Counted from the stretch's first letter, positions 17,833 to 28,286 are shown. The stretch: DNA of 64,000 nucleotides from Bacilli bacterium (GCA_017541445.1 JAFXZC010000002.1:1-64000); one strand, 5' to 3'. A program made the numbers and translations. Notes: a model not told the origin generated them from the letters alone.

Positions 17833-19134
17833 GGCATAACATTGTTTTTCCAAACAATATGAAAGGCCATCATGTTTTATATAGCAAGATAAACCTCCAC
17901 AACTAAATCCTATATAACTAGTGCCATTATCAACTGTAACTGATTCATATCTCTCATCTTCACCATCATTATCACTATCTACAAAAAACCAACAGCTATA
18001 TGCATTTATAGATTCAACTGGTGGATAATCATAAATAGAACAATATCTATCTCCAAAATAATTTACAATTTTATTCTTATTATTTAAATAAAAATTATCA
18101 ACTGTATTATCAGTTAAACATATTTCACTATCTTCACCTTTAAAACATACTTCTGACTTTTTAACTATATTATCAACAACACTATATTTTAAATAAAATG
18201 AATTTACTTCATAATCATTCTCTTTCTTATAAGATGTCAAACCTACATTAATTTTATTCTTACTACATTCATATTGTTGTGAATCTTTAAAATCATTAAA
18301 AGTTAATTCACATTCTTCTTTTGTTAGAAAAGCATTAATTTCTTTTTCTTCTAAAAAATATAAATCAGAATTCTTTTTCTTATAAGACCATACTTCTTTT
18401 TCATGAGGTAAATAAGATTCCCCATTGAAAACTAACTCATTATTATTCCTATAAATAGTACCGGTATATAATTTTTCTACTACTACTTTAGATTCTATTT
18501 TTAATTCACACTTACATATTGCATATACATAACATGGTATTAATAACATTATAGGTATAACTAATAACATATATTTTCTAACTTTAACTTTTTTAATACT
18601 AATTATTACTAAGCCACTCACTATAGCAATTATTACTAATATAATACCCGTGCCAGTATATGGATTAATCTCTTTAATTATATCTTTGTTAGTTAAATCT
18701 ACAACTAAATTTTTATTATCATTATATAATCCACTTTCATCAAACTTATCTACAGGTACCTCATTAGCATATTTAACAACTAAATATACCTTTTTACTCT
18801 CACCAGCTTTAATAATATTTGATCCATCTTCTATTTCAATATTATAATCAACAAAATCAGTACCAATAGTCAAAGAATCTTTATTTAACTCATAATCCTC
18901 TTTTGCAGTATTCTTAACTAATAATTCATACTTTGCATTATCACCTAGTTTACTTACTTTCAAATCAAGATTAACTATATTACCATCACTACTAGGACTA
19001 TTATTCTCCACTACATTTTCAGATTTATCAACTAAACTAATACCTTCTATTTTAATACTATCAGGATTACAACTATCTTCTGCATATACCATAAAAGGTA
19101 TGAATAAAATAATTAATAATAAAATTTTCTTCAT
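17830..19134 (-). CDS. Two-module surface protein, array copy 3 (NPYTG)
   Basis: 434 residues. Signal peptide IPFMVYA-E, module 1 with SKLGDNAKYELLVKN, NPYTGTG near residues 171-177, membrane segment, KKVKVRK, an internal signal-like segment ending CYVYA, and a cysteine-rich second domain (ICKCELK, 12 cysteines, ending SYCLEKQCYA). The sorting-type motif has Gly after Thr, unlike the Ser in the others. The second half conserves the block TGTIYRNN and the repeated pattern VCFKGEDSEICL found in all five copies. RBS GGGATGG. 17 bases after copy 2. Function unknown; a cell-surface or secreted adhesin-like role is inferred. Confidence 0.8.
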   Translation of the reverse strand: MKKILLLIILFIPFMVYAEDSCNPDSIKIEGISLVDKSENVVENNSPSSDGNIVNLDLKVSKLGDNAKYELLVKNTAKEDYELNKDSLTIGTDFVDYNIEIEDGSNIIKAGESKKVYLVVKYANEVPVDKFDESGLYNDNKNLVVDLTNKDIIKEINPYTGTGIILVIIAIVSGLVIISIKKVKVRKYMLLVIPIMLLIPCYVYAICKCELKIESKVVVEKLYTGTIYRNNNELVFNGESYLPHEKEVWSYKKKNSDLYFLEEKEINAFLTKEECELTFNDFKDSQQYECSKNKINVGLTSYKKENDYEVNSFYLKYSVVDNIVKKSEVCFKGEDSEICLTDNTVDNFYLNNKNKIVNYFGDRYCSIYDYPPVESINAYSCWFFVDSDNDGEDERYESVTVDNGTSYIGFSCGGLSCYIKHDGLSYCLEKQCYA

Positions 19135-19151
19135 CTATAACCATCCCATAA

Positions 19152-20447
19152 CTAAGATATACATAGTTCCCTTCTACAAGTAGATACACCATCTTTATTA
19201 ACAGAACATGATAATGCACAAGTATGTATATTATTTTTTGAAGCATTTATATTTCCATCAATATCACCATATTGCATGTAATAAATTTCATCAACTACAT
19301 CTGTATAACAATCATATCGAATATCAGAATTAGCTCCATCATATTCCATAGAACATTGACTTCCATTATATGCATTATTTAATATTTCTTTATTTCTATT
19401 ATAAAAATCATCATTAGTATTATCTAATAAACATACTTCTTGACCATCTTTATAATAACAAGCATATGATTTAGTAACTATATTATCTACTACATCGTGT
19501 TTTAAATAATAATCATAATCAGTTAGTTTAGATAATGAATAATCTGTTAAACCAATGTTGTATTCAAATTCTTTACAAATATAATGTCTATAATTAAATA
19601 CTTTTTCTTCACATTTTTCTTTATCTAAAAAAATATAACCATAGTTGCCACAATGCTCACTAAAAATTTGATCTAATTCATCATAAAAACACCATCCAGT
19701 AACAGTATGTTTTAATATTGAATCACCATTAATAACATAATCATCATTATTTCGATAAACTGTACCTGTAAACGGTTTTATATAATTTACTTTAGATTCT
19801 ACTTTTATTTCACACTTACATATAGCATGTGCATAACAAGGTATTAATAACAAAACAGGCATAACTAATACCATATATTTTCTTACTTTAGCTTTCTTTA
19901 TACAAAGCAATACTAAACCACTTACTACAGCAACTATTACTAATATAATACCTGTACTAGTATATGGATTTTCTTCTATAGCTTTAACTATACCTTTATC
20001 TTGATTAGATAAATTAATAACTACATTCTTTGTATCACTAAAATTATCACCACTATAACTACTTACTGGTACTGCATTAGCATATTTAACAATTAAATAT
20101 ACTACTTTTTCTTCTCCTGCTTTTACTATATTAGAATTATCTTCAGTAACTAATTCATAGTTTAAATAATCAGTACTCAAATTCAAACTACTTTTATCTA
20201 TTTCATAATCATCTTCTGCTGTATTTTTAAGTACTAATTTATACTTAATATTATCACCAACATTATTTACTTTTAAATCTAAGTTTACTTCATTACCAGA
20301 AGCACTTGATTTATTTACTTCTTCAATATAGTCACTTTTTTCAATTGTTTCTATTGATTCAATCTTAACACTAGTTGAATCACAAGTACCTTCAGCTTTA
20401 ACTATAAAAGGAATTAATAATAAGACAAACAATAATATTTTTTTCAT
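19152..20447 (-). CDS. Two-module surface protein, array copy 2 (NPYTS)
   Basis: 431 residues. Signal peptide IPFIVKA-E, module 1 with NNVGDNIKYKLVLKN, NPYTSTG, membrane segment with VAVVSGLVLLCIKK, KVRK, an internal signal-like segment ending CYAHA, then a second domain with 14 cysteines. Most of the front half matches copy 4, but the membrane segment (AVVSG, LCIKK) matches copy 5, so the sequence is a mosaic. The gene starts 8 bases after copy 1 stops, with an AGGTGAT RBS inside the gap, so it is cotranscribed with it. The second domain's ending STCRRELC resembles copies 3-5. Family not recognised. Confidence 0.8.
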   Translation of the reverse strand: MKKILLFVLLLIPFIVKAEGTCDSTSVKIESIETIEKSDYIEEVNKSSASGNEVNLDLKVNNVGDNIKYKLVLKNTAEDDYEIDKSSLNLSTDYLNYELVTEDNSNIVKAGEEKVVYLIVKYANAVPVSSYSGDNFSDTKNVVINLSNQDKGIVKAIEENPYTSTGIILVIVAVVSGLVLLCIKKAKVRKYMVLVMPVLLLIPCYAHAICKCEIKVESKVNYIKPFTGTVYRNNDDYVINGDSILKHTVTGWCFYDELDQIFSEHCGNYGYIFLDKEKCEEKVFNYRHYICKEFEYNIGLTDYSLSKLTDYDYYLKHDVVDNIVTKSYACYYKDGQEVCLLDNTNDDFYNRNKEILNNAYNGSQCSMEYDGANSDIRYDCYTDVVDEIYYMQYGDIDGNINASKNNIHTCALSCSVNKDGVSTCRRELCIS

Positions 20448-20455
20448 AATATCAC

Positions 20456-21760
20456 CTACTTACCTTGTGCTATTCCACAAAGAGAGCCAGTCATTTGACT
20501 TTTACAATAAAACCTATTGGCACTATATCCAATCCCCGTTGAGAAATAGTAAGAATCAAATCTATTATGGCCTTGTTGACCCTCTAAGACAACAGAATAA
20601 TCAGAAATAATACATTCAAAAGAACCAGTTCCATTAGTTTTGTCAGTCTCATTATCATATCTACAATAACCATCATAATAAGTATTATACATATCTATTA
20701 AAGCATCACCATTATTAAAGAAATTCTGATCATCAGATCTATCATCTAATATACAAAATTCTCTATCACCATCTTTAAAACATACATAAGTTTTTTCTAC
20801 AATTCCATTATTAATATCATGTTTTAAATAAATCATATATTCAAATCCATCATTAGTTAGTTTATAATCATCTGTACCAACACTAACCTTATCAGATATA
20901 CAAGTATATCCATTAGGATCCGTCCTTTCTGATAAAGCATTTTCACACTCTTCTTCGCTTAAAAAAGTATTATATTCACATTCAGTTGCATCTTCTTCAA
21001 CAATACACCATATATCTTCTTCATGAACACTTAATGCAGAACCATTTCTTAATATAGCAGTATCATCTCTATAAATAGTACCAGTATATTTCTTTTCTAT
21101 TTCTACATTAGCTTCTACTTTTAATTCACACTTACATAAAGCATATACACTATATGGTATTAATAATAAAACAGGTATTATTAAAATCATATATTTTCTA
21201 ACTTTAACTTTCTTAATACTAAGTATTACTAATCCACTAACTATTAAAACTACTACTAACATAATACCAGTACTAGTATATGGATTCTCTTCAATAGCTT
21301 TAATTAAACTTTTATCATTAGATAAATTAACAACCATTTTTTGATTATCATTATATACTCCATTAGCTACTACACTATCTGGTACTGCATTTGCATATTT
21401 AGCAACTAAATAAACAACCTTTTCTTCTCCTGCTTTAATTATATTAGAATCATCATCTGTTACTATTTCATAATTCATATAATCAGTATTTATTAATAAA
21501 TTATCTTTATCTATTTCATAATCATCACTAGCAGTATTTTTAAGTACTAATTTATACTTAGCATTATCTCCTACTTCTTTAACTTTTAAATTAATATTAA
21601 GACTATTACCCTCTACATTAGCATCCCCATTATCAATTGCAGATCCTCCAACATTCTCTAATTTTACAGATTCAATCTTAACACTATCAGAACTACAACT
21701 ATCATCTGCATATACTATAAAAGGAATAAATAATAAAAATAGTAGTAATACTCTCTTCAT
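20456..21760 (-). CDS. Two-module surface protein, array copy 1 (NPYTS)
   Basis: 434 residues. Signal peptide IPFIVYA-D, module 1 with KEVGDNAKYKLVLKN, NPYTSTG, membrane segment, KKVKVRK, internal signal-like segment ending YSVYA, then LCKCELK and a second domain with 12 cysteines. It lacks the C-terminal CxxxC pair of the other copies and ends LCGIAQGK, so its last segment is shorter or replaced. The ATG at 21758-21760 is preferred over a GTG three codons upstream because AGGTGG is correctly spaced to it. First gene of the array; a TATAAT at about 21783-21788 on the minus strand could be its promoter, directly after the thiI terminator. Confidence 0.8.
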   Translation of the reverse strand: MKRVLLLFLLFIPFIVYADDSCSSDSVKIESVKLENVGGSAIDNGDANVEGNSLNINLKVKEVGDNAKYKLVLKNTASDDYEIDKDNLLINTDYMNYEIVTDDDSNIIKAGEEKVVYLVAKYANAVPDSVVANGVYNDNQKMVVNLSNDKSLIKAIEENPYTSTGIMLVVVLIVSGLVILSIKKVKVRKYMILIIPVLLLIPYSVYALCKCELKVEANVEIEKKYTGTIYRDDTAILRNGSALSVHEEDIWCIVEEDATECEYNTFLSEEECENALSERTDPNGYTCISDKVSVGTDDYKLTNDGFEYMIYLKHDINNGIVEKTYVCFKDGDREFCILDDRSDDQNFFNNGDALIDMYNTYYDGYCRYDNETDKTNGTGSFECIISDYSVVLEGQQGHNRFDSYYFSTGIGYSANRFYCKSQMTGSLCGIAQGK

Positions 21761-21803
21761 AATATCCACCTATCCTAATAACATTATATAATATTTAAGC
21801 CAA

Positions 21804-21831
21804 CAAAAAAAGATAGTATATACTATCTTTG
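21804..21831 (-). terminator. Terminator of thiI
   Basis: AAAGATAGTAT/ATACTATCTTT perfect inverted repeat with a T-run on the minus strand, four bases after the thiI stop. Confidence 0.85.
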
Positions 21832-21834
21832 ACA

Positions 21835-23025
21835 CTATAATAAGTCACTAAATTCATCATTTTTATCATTATTTATTCTAATAACTTCATGACCTTTAAT
21901 AGCTCTATAAATCATTTCTTTATAATCTATTAATTCTTCATATTTTCTTGCTTCTTCAAAAGTAGGATTTATAACAGGATGTTCAGGTACAAATATAGTA
22001 CAACAATCTTCAAAAGGAATAATACTAATTTTATAAGTATCTAACTTCTCTGCTATATCAATTATTTCTAATTTATCAAAACAAGCTAATGGTCTTATTA
22101 CTGGTATTCTAACTACTTCATTAATAACATTCATACTAGTTAAAGTTTGACTAGCTACTTGACCTATACTTTCACCATTAACTAATATCTTACAATTATT
22201 ATTTCTAGCAACTATTTCACTTATTCTATACATCATTCTTCTCATAATAGTAATTAAATAATCATGAGGACAATTTTTATAAATAGCTTCTTGTATTTCC
22301 GTAAAATTAATAACATGTAATTTAATATCATGATTATATAAAGATAATTTCTTAGCTAATTCAATTACTTTATTCTTAGCTTCTATACTAGTATGTGGAG
22401 GAGCTTCAAAATATAAAGCTTCTAACTTAACACCTCTTTTAATAGCCATATAACCTGCTACAGGAGAATCTATTCCTCCACTAAGCATTAATAAACCTTT
22501 ACCAGCTACACCAACAGGATATCCTCCTAAACCTCTAATAGATCTAGTATAAATATATGTACCATCCATTCTTATTTCAATATTAACTAATAAATCAGGA
22601 TTATGTACATCTACACTAATATCTTTAATATTCTTAAGAATTACTCCACCCATCTTTTTACTAAATTCAACAGATTCAATATTAAACTTCTTATCACTTC
22701 TTCTAGTTTGAACTTTAAAAGTTTTAAATTCTTCTTTCTTAACAATATCTAATAAACAATTACTAATTTCATCTATATCTTGACTATTAATCTTATATGC
22801 AATAGTAAATTCATGAATACCAAATATAGTCTTTAATTTATCTATAACTAAATCAAAATTATCTTTATTTAAACTAATAAACATTCTACCTTTATCAAAT
22901 TTAATATTAACATCTAAATCTTTTAAACTAAAAAGAATATTCTTTTTTAATTCAGTTAAAAATAAATTAATATTAGCTTTCTTAGTAGATAATTCTCCAT
23001 ATTTAATAAGAATTAATTTTTCCAT
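21835..23025 (-). CDS. thiI: tRNA 4-thiouridine synthase (ThiI, no rhodanese domain)
   Basis: 396 residues. NFLD/THUMP region at the N-terminus (LIKYGELSTKKANINLF at the start, then IGGYPVG-like ending GLGGYPVGVAGKG), followed by the PP-loop motif MLLSGGIDSPVAGY for ATP binding. It makes 4-thiouridine at position 8 of tRNA, using sulfur delivered by a cysteine desulfurase; it can also contribute to thiamine synthesis. It stops before a rhodanese domain, as in many Firmicutes where NifZ-type desulfurases supply sulfur directly. The desulfurase gene lies 0.8 kb upstream on the same strand. RBS AGGTGAT. It ends in TAG. Confidence 0.96.
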   Translation of the reverse strand: MEKLILIKYGELSTKKANINLFLTELKKNILFSLKDLDVNIKFDKGRMFISLNKDNFDLVIDKLKTIFGIHEFTIAYKINSQDIDEISNCLLDIVKKEEFKTFKVQTRRSDKKFNIESVEFSKKMGGVILKNIKDISVDVHNPDLLVNIEIRMDGTYIYTRSIRGLGGYPVGVAGKGLLMLSGGIDSPVAGYMAIKRGVKLEALYFEAPPHTSIEAKNKVIELAKKLSLYNHDIKLHVINFTEIQEAIYKNCPHDYLITIMRRMMYRISEIVARNNNCKILVNGESIGQVASQTLTSMNVINEVVRIPVIRPLACFDKLEIIDIAEKLDTYKISIIPFEDCCTIFVPEHPVINPTFEEARKYEELIDYKEMIYRAIKGHEVIRINNDKNDEFSDLL

Positions 23026-23046
23026 AATATCACCTAACCGTTTGAT

Positions 23047-23052
23047 AGTATA
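23047..23052 (-). promoter_or_regulatory. Extended -10 element of thiI
   Basis: Minus-strand TGA-TATACT just after the upstream terminator, about 20 bases before the thiI start; no clear -35 box. Confidence 0.4.
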
Positions 23053-23061
23053 TCATAAAAC

Positions 23062-23092
23062 AAAAAAATATGTTATCTCTAACATATTTAAT
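23062..23092 (-). terminator. Terminator after the small membrane protein gene
   Basis: AAATATGTTA/TAACATATTT hairpin with a four-base loop and T-run on the minus strand, ten bases after the stop at 23102. Confidence 0.75.
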
Positions 23093-23101
23093 TTTATATT
23101 T

Positions 23102-23428
23102 TTATTTAGTTTTTTTCTTTGTTACTTTTTTTGTAGTCTTTTTTGAACTTGCTTCTGCTTTTTTTTCTGCCTTCTTAATTGATTTTACTGTTCCAGCTTC
23201 GAAAATTAAACGGAAAACTTCAATAATAAATAGAATTAAGAATAATTCTCCGAAAATTGCAGCACTAATTACACCAGGGTTAATAAATAGTGTCTCAAGC
23301 ATCCTTACTAATTCATCATAAGGTACAAAGCTCAAAAAACAAAAGAACAAACCAGAAACTAAACCAGCTGCAAAAAATGAAAATAGAAAAGACATATAAA
23401 TAACTTTCCATAATCCTTCTCTTCTCAC
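23102..23428 (-). CDS. Small two-TM protein with Lys-rich tail, unknown function
   Basis: 108 residues. Two hydrophobic segments (about residues 10-35 and 52-74) flank a short loop, and the last 30 residues are almost all K, A, T and S (KKAEKKAEASSKKTTKK), probably cytoplasmic and nucleic-acid or polyanion binding. GTG start with AGGAG at 8 bases. It lies between the rhodanese lipoprotein and thiI on the same strand and ends at its own terminator. I do not recognise it. A link to the sulfur genes rests only on position. Confidence 0.6.
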   Translation of the reverse strand: MRREGLWKVIYMSFLFSFFAAGLVSGLFFCFLSFVPYDELVRMLETLFINPGVISAAIFGELFLILFIIEVFRLIFEAGTVKSIKKAEKKAEASSKKTTKKVTKKKTK

Positions 23429-23485
23429 ACTTACAACTCCTCTCTACTATGATTTAATTATAGCAAATAATTTTTAATTTGTATA

Positions 23486-23839
23486 TTATTTTTTACAATT
23501 ATTTATACTTCCTAAATCATATATATTTTTATACCCTAAATCTCTTAAACTTTGTGCAGCAATATCACTTCTTTTACCAGATTGACAATATACAACTATC
23601 TTTTTATCTTTATCATCTACTACACTTTCAATCTTCTTATCTATTTCTGTATACTCAATGTTAATAGCATCATCTAAATGATAAACATCATATTCATTCT
23701 TAGATCTAACATCTATTAAAATAGCATCATCTAATTCTTTCATTTCATCACAAGTAACTTTCTTAATAGTAACTTCTTCCTTATTATCACAACCACATAA
23801 TAAAATAATACCTAATACAAAAATAATTAATTTCTTCAT
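23486..23839 (-). CDS. Rhodanese-domain lipoprotein
   Basis: 117 residues. Lipoprotein signal peptide with lipobox LLCGC (Cys near residue 16) and one rhodanese domain: AILIDVRSKNEYDVYHLDDAINI at the start and the active-site loop VYCQSGKRS. The catalytic Cys and the following loop are intact, so sulfur transfer or a thiol-linked role outside the membrane is possible. Its ATG overlaps the stop of the cysteine desulfurase (ATGA), so the two are co-translated. Because it is exported, it cannot replace the missing rhodanese domain of ThiI in the cytoplasm. Confidence 0.88.
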   Translation of the reverse strand: MKKLIIFVLGIILLCGCDNKEEVTIKKVTCDEMKELDDAILIDVRSKNEYDVYHLDDAINIEYTEIDKKIESVVDDKDKKIVVYCQSGKRSDIAAQSLRDLGYKNIYDLGSINNCKK

Positions 23840-24981
23840 ACTTCTTTATTTCCTCCCATAAAATCATTTAATTTATTATATTCTAATTTAAATATATTAA
23901 TAAACTTATCAATTTCTTCCATAGTAGTAATATAAGACAAACTAATTCTAATAGTAGATAAAGCTCTTTTTTTATCATTATATATTGCCATAACAGAAGT
24001 ACTTAAATCTCCAGAACTACAAGCAGTATTTGTACTAACATATACTTCATCTTCTTCTAAAGCATGTACAAAAGTTTCTGGTTTAATATTTAATAAACTA
24101 ATATTTAAAATATGAGGAATAGAATAATTAGTTTTATTTAATACTACTCCATCTAAACCTTTTAAAAAATCACATACTTTATTATTTAATTTATCTACAT
24201 ATTCTTCTTTCTTCTCTAAATCTTGTAAACTAATTCTTAAAGCTTTACTTAAACTAACTATTAGAGGTAATGGAGGTGTTCCACTTCTTAAATCATTAAA
24301 TTTACCAGAACCATGTATTAAAGGAACTATATTAACTTTCTTACTCTTATATAAAAAACCTATACCTTTAGGACCAAATATCTTATGACCAGACATAGAA
24401 CATAAATCAGCATCATGTAATGTAATAGGAACTTTACCAATAGCTTGAGTAATATCACTATGGAATATAGTATCAGGATTTTGTTTCTTAATAATTTGTC
24501 TTAAAGTCTTCAAAGGTTGTCTAATACCTACTTCACTATTAACAGCACATATACTAACTAAAATAGTATCATTTCTAACTTTATTCTTTAAATCTTCAAA
24601 ATCTATTAAACCATTACTATCATTATTAACATAATCTATTTCATAACCTAAACCTTCTAAAAATTCACATATTTTATAAATAGAAGGATGTTCTAATTTA
24701 GAAACAATAATATGTTTACCTCTTTTACTATATTGAAAAGCAATCCCTTTAATAGCCATATTATTACTTTCAGTAGCACCACTAGTATATATTAATTCAT
24801 CTTCACTAATATTTAATAAATCACATATTTGTTTAGTAGCATTATTTAATAAAACTTTAGATTTAACACCTAAAGAATGCATACTATTAGCATTACCTAT
24901 ATAATCTTTACTAACTTTATCATAACTATTTAAAACATCACTTAATACCGGTGTAGTTGCCGAATAATCTAAATATATCAT
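23836..24981 (-). CDS. Cysteine desulfurase (NifS/IscS family)
   Basis: 381 residues, PLP-dependent class V aminotransferase fold. Motifs: LDYSATTPV at the N-terminus, the PLP lysine in SMSGHKIFGPKGIGFLY, and the mobile-loop cysteine in STNTACSSGD. It removes sulfur from cysteine as an enzyme persulfide for tRNA thiolation and other pathways. Genomic position upstream of thiI suggests the NifZ role of feeding ThiI. Four-base overlap with the rhodanese lipoprotein. RBS GGTGAT. No Fe-S scaffold gene is adjacent, which favours the tRNA role. Confidence 0.93.
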   Translation of the reverse strand: MIYLDYSATTPVLSDVLNSYDKVSKDYIGNANSMHSLGVKSKVLLNNATKQICDLLNISEDELIYTSGATESNNMAIKGIAFQYSKRGKHIIVSKLEHPSIYKICEFLEGLGYEIDYVNNDSNGLIDFEDLKNKVRNDTILVSICAVNSEVGIRQPLKTLRQIIKKQNPDTIFHSDITQAIGKVPITLHDADLCSMSGHKIFGPKGIGFLYKSKKVNIVPLIHGSGKFNDLRSGTPPLPLIVSLSKALRISLQDLEKKEEYVDKLNNKVCDFLKGLDGVVLNKTNYSIPHILNISLLNIKPETFVHALEEDEVYVSTNTACSSGDLSTSVMAIYNDKKRALSTIRISLSYITTMEEIDKFINIFKLEYNKLNDFMGGNKEV

Positions 24982-25005
24982 CTTATCACCAAAATAATTA
25001 TATAA

Positions 25006-25034
25006 TAAAAAACTCTAGATAACTAGAGTTTTAT
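25006..25034 (-). terminator. Terminator of eno
   Basis: AAAACTCTAG/CTAGAGTTTT hairpin with a four-base loop abutting the eno stop codon. Confidence 0.85.
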
Positions 25035-26407
<1,373 letters not shown>

Positions 26408-26420
26408 CAAGTAAAACACT

Positions 26421-26446
26421 AAAAAAAGTAAGAAAATTCTTACTTT
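26421..26446 (-). terminator. Terminator of ezrA
   Basis: AAAAAGTAAGAA/TTCTTACTTTTT hairpin overlapping the ezrA stop codon. Confidence 0.8.
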
Positions 26447-28158
26447 TTAACTGCTTCTAATAACTTATCATATATTCCAGGTTCAATAACATTAATAGCT
26501 TTAATAGTACACTCTAAAGCTCTCTTATATTCACCCTTAAAGAATAGATCTTCAGCATTATCTAATGACTTATTTAAATTACTATTCATAGGTCTATATC
26601 TATTACCATACATAATAGCAGTTTCAACCATAATAGCAGTCTTAATAGCTTCATTAGAAGTATTATATAATTTTAAAACTAAATCCCTAGCAGTATCTAC
26701 TCTAATATTTAAAGTCTTAATACTAACAGGTCTCTTATCCATTTCTTTAATCATTTCTTTAATAGCAACAGTAGCTTCTTTTAATTGAACATAATACTCA
26801 TTAGGAATAACAGGAATATTATAAGAAACAATCTTACTCTTAGCTTTCTTAAATATATCTTTAATCTCATCTAATTGTTCATGAGCTCTTTGTTCATCTT
26901 CTTCTAAACCACCTAAACTCTTTAAAGCATAAGCTAACTTATCTTCACTATTCATTAAACGTTTATTAAGATTCTCCATCTCTTTACATAATCTAGAATA
27001 AGCAAAAGATTTATTTCTAAAAGCATCAACTATCTTACTATAATCATCTCTAATAGTAACTAATTCACCTTTTAATACTTCAATAACTTTAACATCATCA
27101 TCAGTTAAATCATAACTATATTTAATAACATCTAACTTCTTATATAAAGAATTATTAGTCTTCTCAGCATTATTAATTCTAACAATTAACTTTCTTTGAT
27201 ACTCATCAAAATTTCTCTTAGATTGTTTCTCTAAATCAAAATTAGAATACATACCATCAAAATAATCTAATATAGTTTTTAATTCTAAAGTACTATCTTC
27301 AATATTTAAAACATTTAATCTAGCAAAAATATCTTGTAACTTCTTATTAGTTTCTTCAATATTATAATCTAAATTTAAATAATCTAAATTATAACCTTCT
27401 TCCTCTAATCTCTTAGCTATCTTAGAAATATCATTCATCTTATTAGGTATTAAATTCTTACCCATTAATATAATAGTAGGAGCTTCATTAACTATTACTT
27501 GTAAATTACCAATAATATCATCTAAACCTTTAACTATCTTACCTACTTCTTCATATTGATTATTCTCCATAGTAACTTCAAATGCTCTAAATAATTTATC
27601 TACATTCTCAAATTGTAACTCTAATGGAGCACATATCTCTTTAAAATCATTCTTATTCTTATTATAAATAGTAATAATTTCTCTATATTTAGCTTTTAAT
27701 TTAGTAATACTATCTCTATTCTTCTCTTCCGATAAAGTAATCTCTTTAATTTCATCTAATAAGAAATTAGCTCTAGTCTTAACATACATAATATTCATTT
27801 CAGTCTGAGCAATCTCATCATTAAGATCTTTATATCTCTTTTCATTAAAAGTATCTTCTATCTTAATTAATTTATCAGTTATCTTAGGTATTTCAACATC
27901 TTTAATCTCATCAAATCTCTTTAACCAATCATCATATGTTTCTTGCATTTTATCATTATTAACTAAAGCTTCTACTTTATTTAATTCACTTAATATAGAA
28001 GATGATATTATTAAGTTCTTATCTCTTTCAAGAGCTAATATTTGTTGTTCATATTTTTTTCTTTGCTTATTATTTATTAAAGTTAAAGTAACAACTATTA
28101 TAATGATACTAATAATATAATAAGTAATACAAGCAACAATATAAGCTGTCTGACTCAT
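26440..28158 (-). CDS. ezrA: Septation ring formation regulator EzrA
   Basis: 572 residues, the usual EzrA length. One membrane segment near residues 5-28 is followed by a long series of coiled-coil helices (spectrin-like repeats) filling the rest. It matches EzrA in layout and in the early LNNKQRKKYEQQI-type basic region and W-containing helix (ETYDDWLKRFDEI). Known role: membrane-anchored modulator of FtsZ ring placement. Start at 28158 follows GGAGGGAT; the open frame of 16 codons further upstream lacks an RBS. Divergent from rpsD. Confidence 0.88.
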   Translation of the reverse strand: MSQTAYIVACITYYIISIIIIVVTLTLINNKQRKKYEQQILALERDKNLIISSSILSELNKVEALVNNDKMQETYDDWLKRFDEIKDVEIPKITDKLIKIEDTFNEKRYKDLNDEIAQTEMNIMYVKTRANFLLDEIKEITLSEEKNRDSITKLKAKYREIITIYNKNKNDFKEICAPLELQFENVDKLFRAFEVTMENNQYEEVGKIVKGLDDIIGNLQVIVNEAPTIILMGKNLIPNKMNDISKIAKRLEEEGYNLDYLNLDYNIEETNKKLQDIFARLNVLNIEDSTLELKTILDYFDGMYSNFDLEKQSKRNFDEYQRKLIVRINNAEKTNNSLYKKLDVIKYSYDLTDDDVKVIEVLKGELVTIRDDYSKIVDAFRNKSFAYSRLCKEMENLNKRLMNSEDKLAYALKSLGGLEEDEQRAHEQLDEIKDIFKKAKSKIVSYNIPVIPNEYYVQLKEATVAIKEMIKEMDKRPVSIKTLNIRVDTARDLVLKLYNTSNEAIKTAIMVETAIMYGNRYRPMNSNLNKSLDNAEDLFFKGEYKRALECTIKAINVIEPGIYDKLLEAVKK

Positions 28159-28258
28159 AATATCCCTCCTATCATAATTACTCATACTAATAATAACATA
28201 TTTCATAATTAAAATATAGATTATCTTCTTTAAATATTATTTATTTTACCCATTTTAT

Positions 28259-28286
28259 TTGACTTTTTGACATTTTAATGTATAAT
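28259..28286 (+). promoter_or_regulatory. Promoter of rpsD
   Basis: TTGACT (28259-28264), 16-base spacer, TATAAT (28281-28286). Predicted start near 28293 gives a leader of about 160 bases, the longest of the promoter-based leaders in the window. Confidence 0.75.

Noticed and set aside
15185..21760. Assembly duplication error as explanation of the array
   Set aside because: The five copies differ throughout and each has a distinct C-terminal half, so they are real paralogs.
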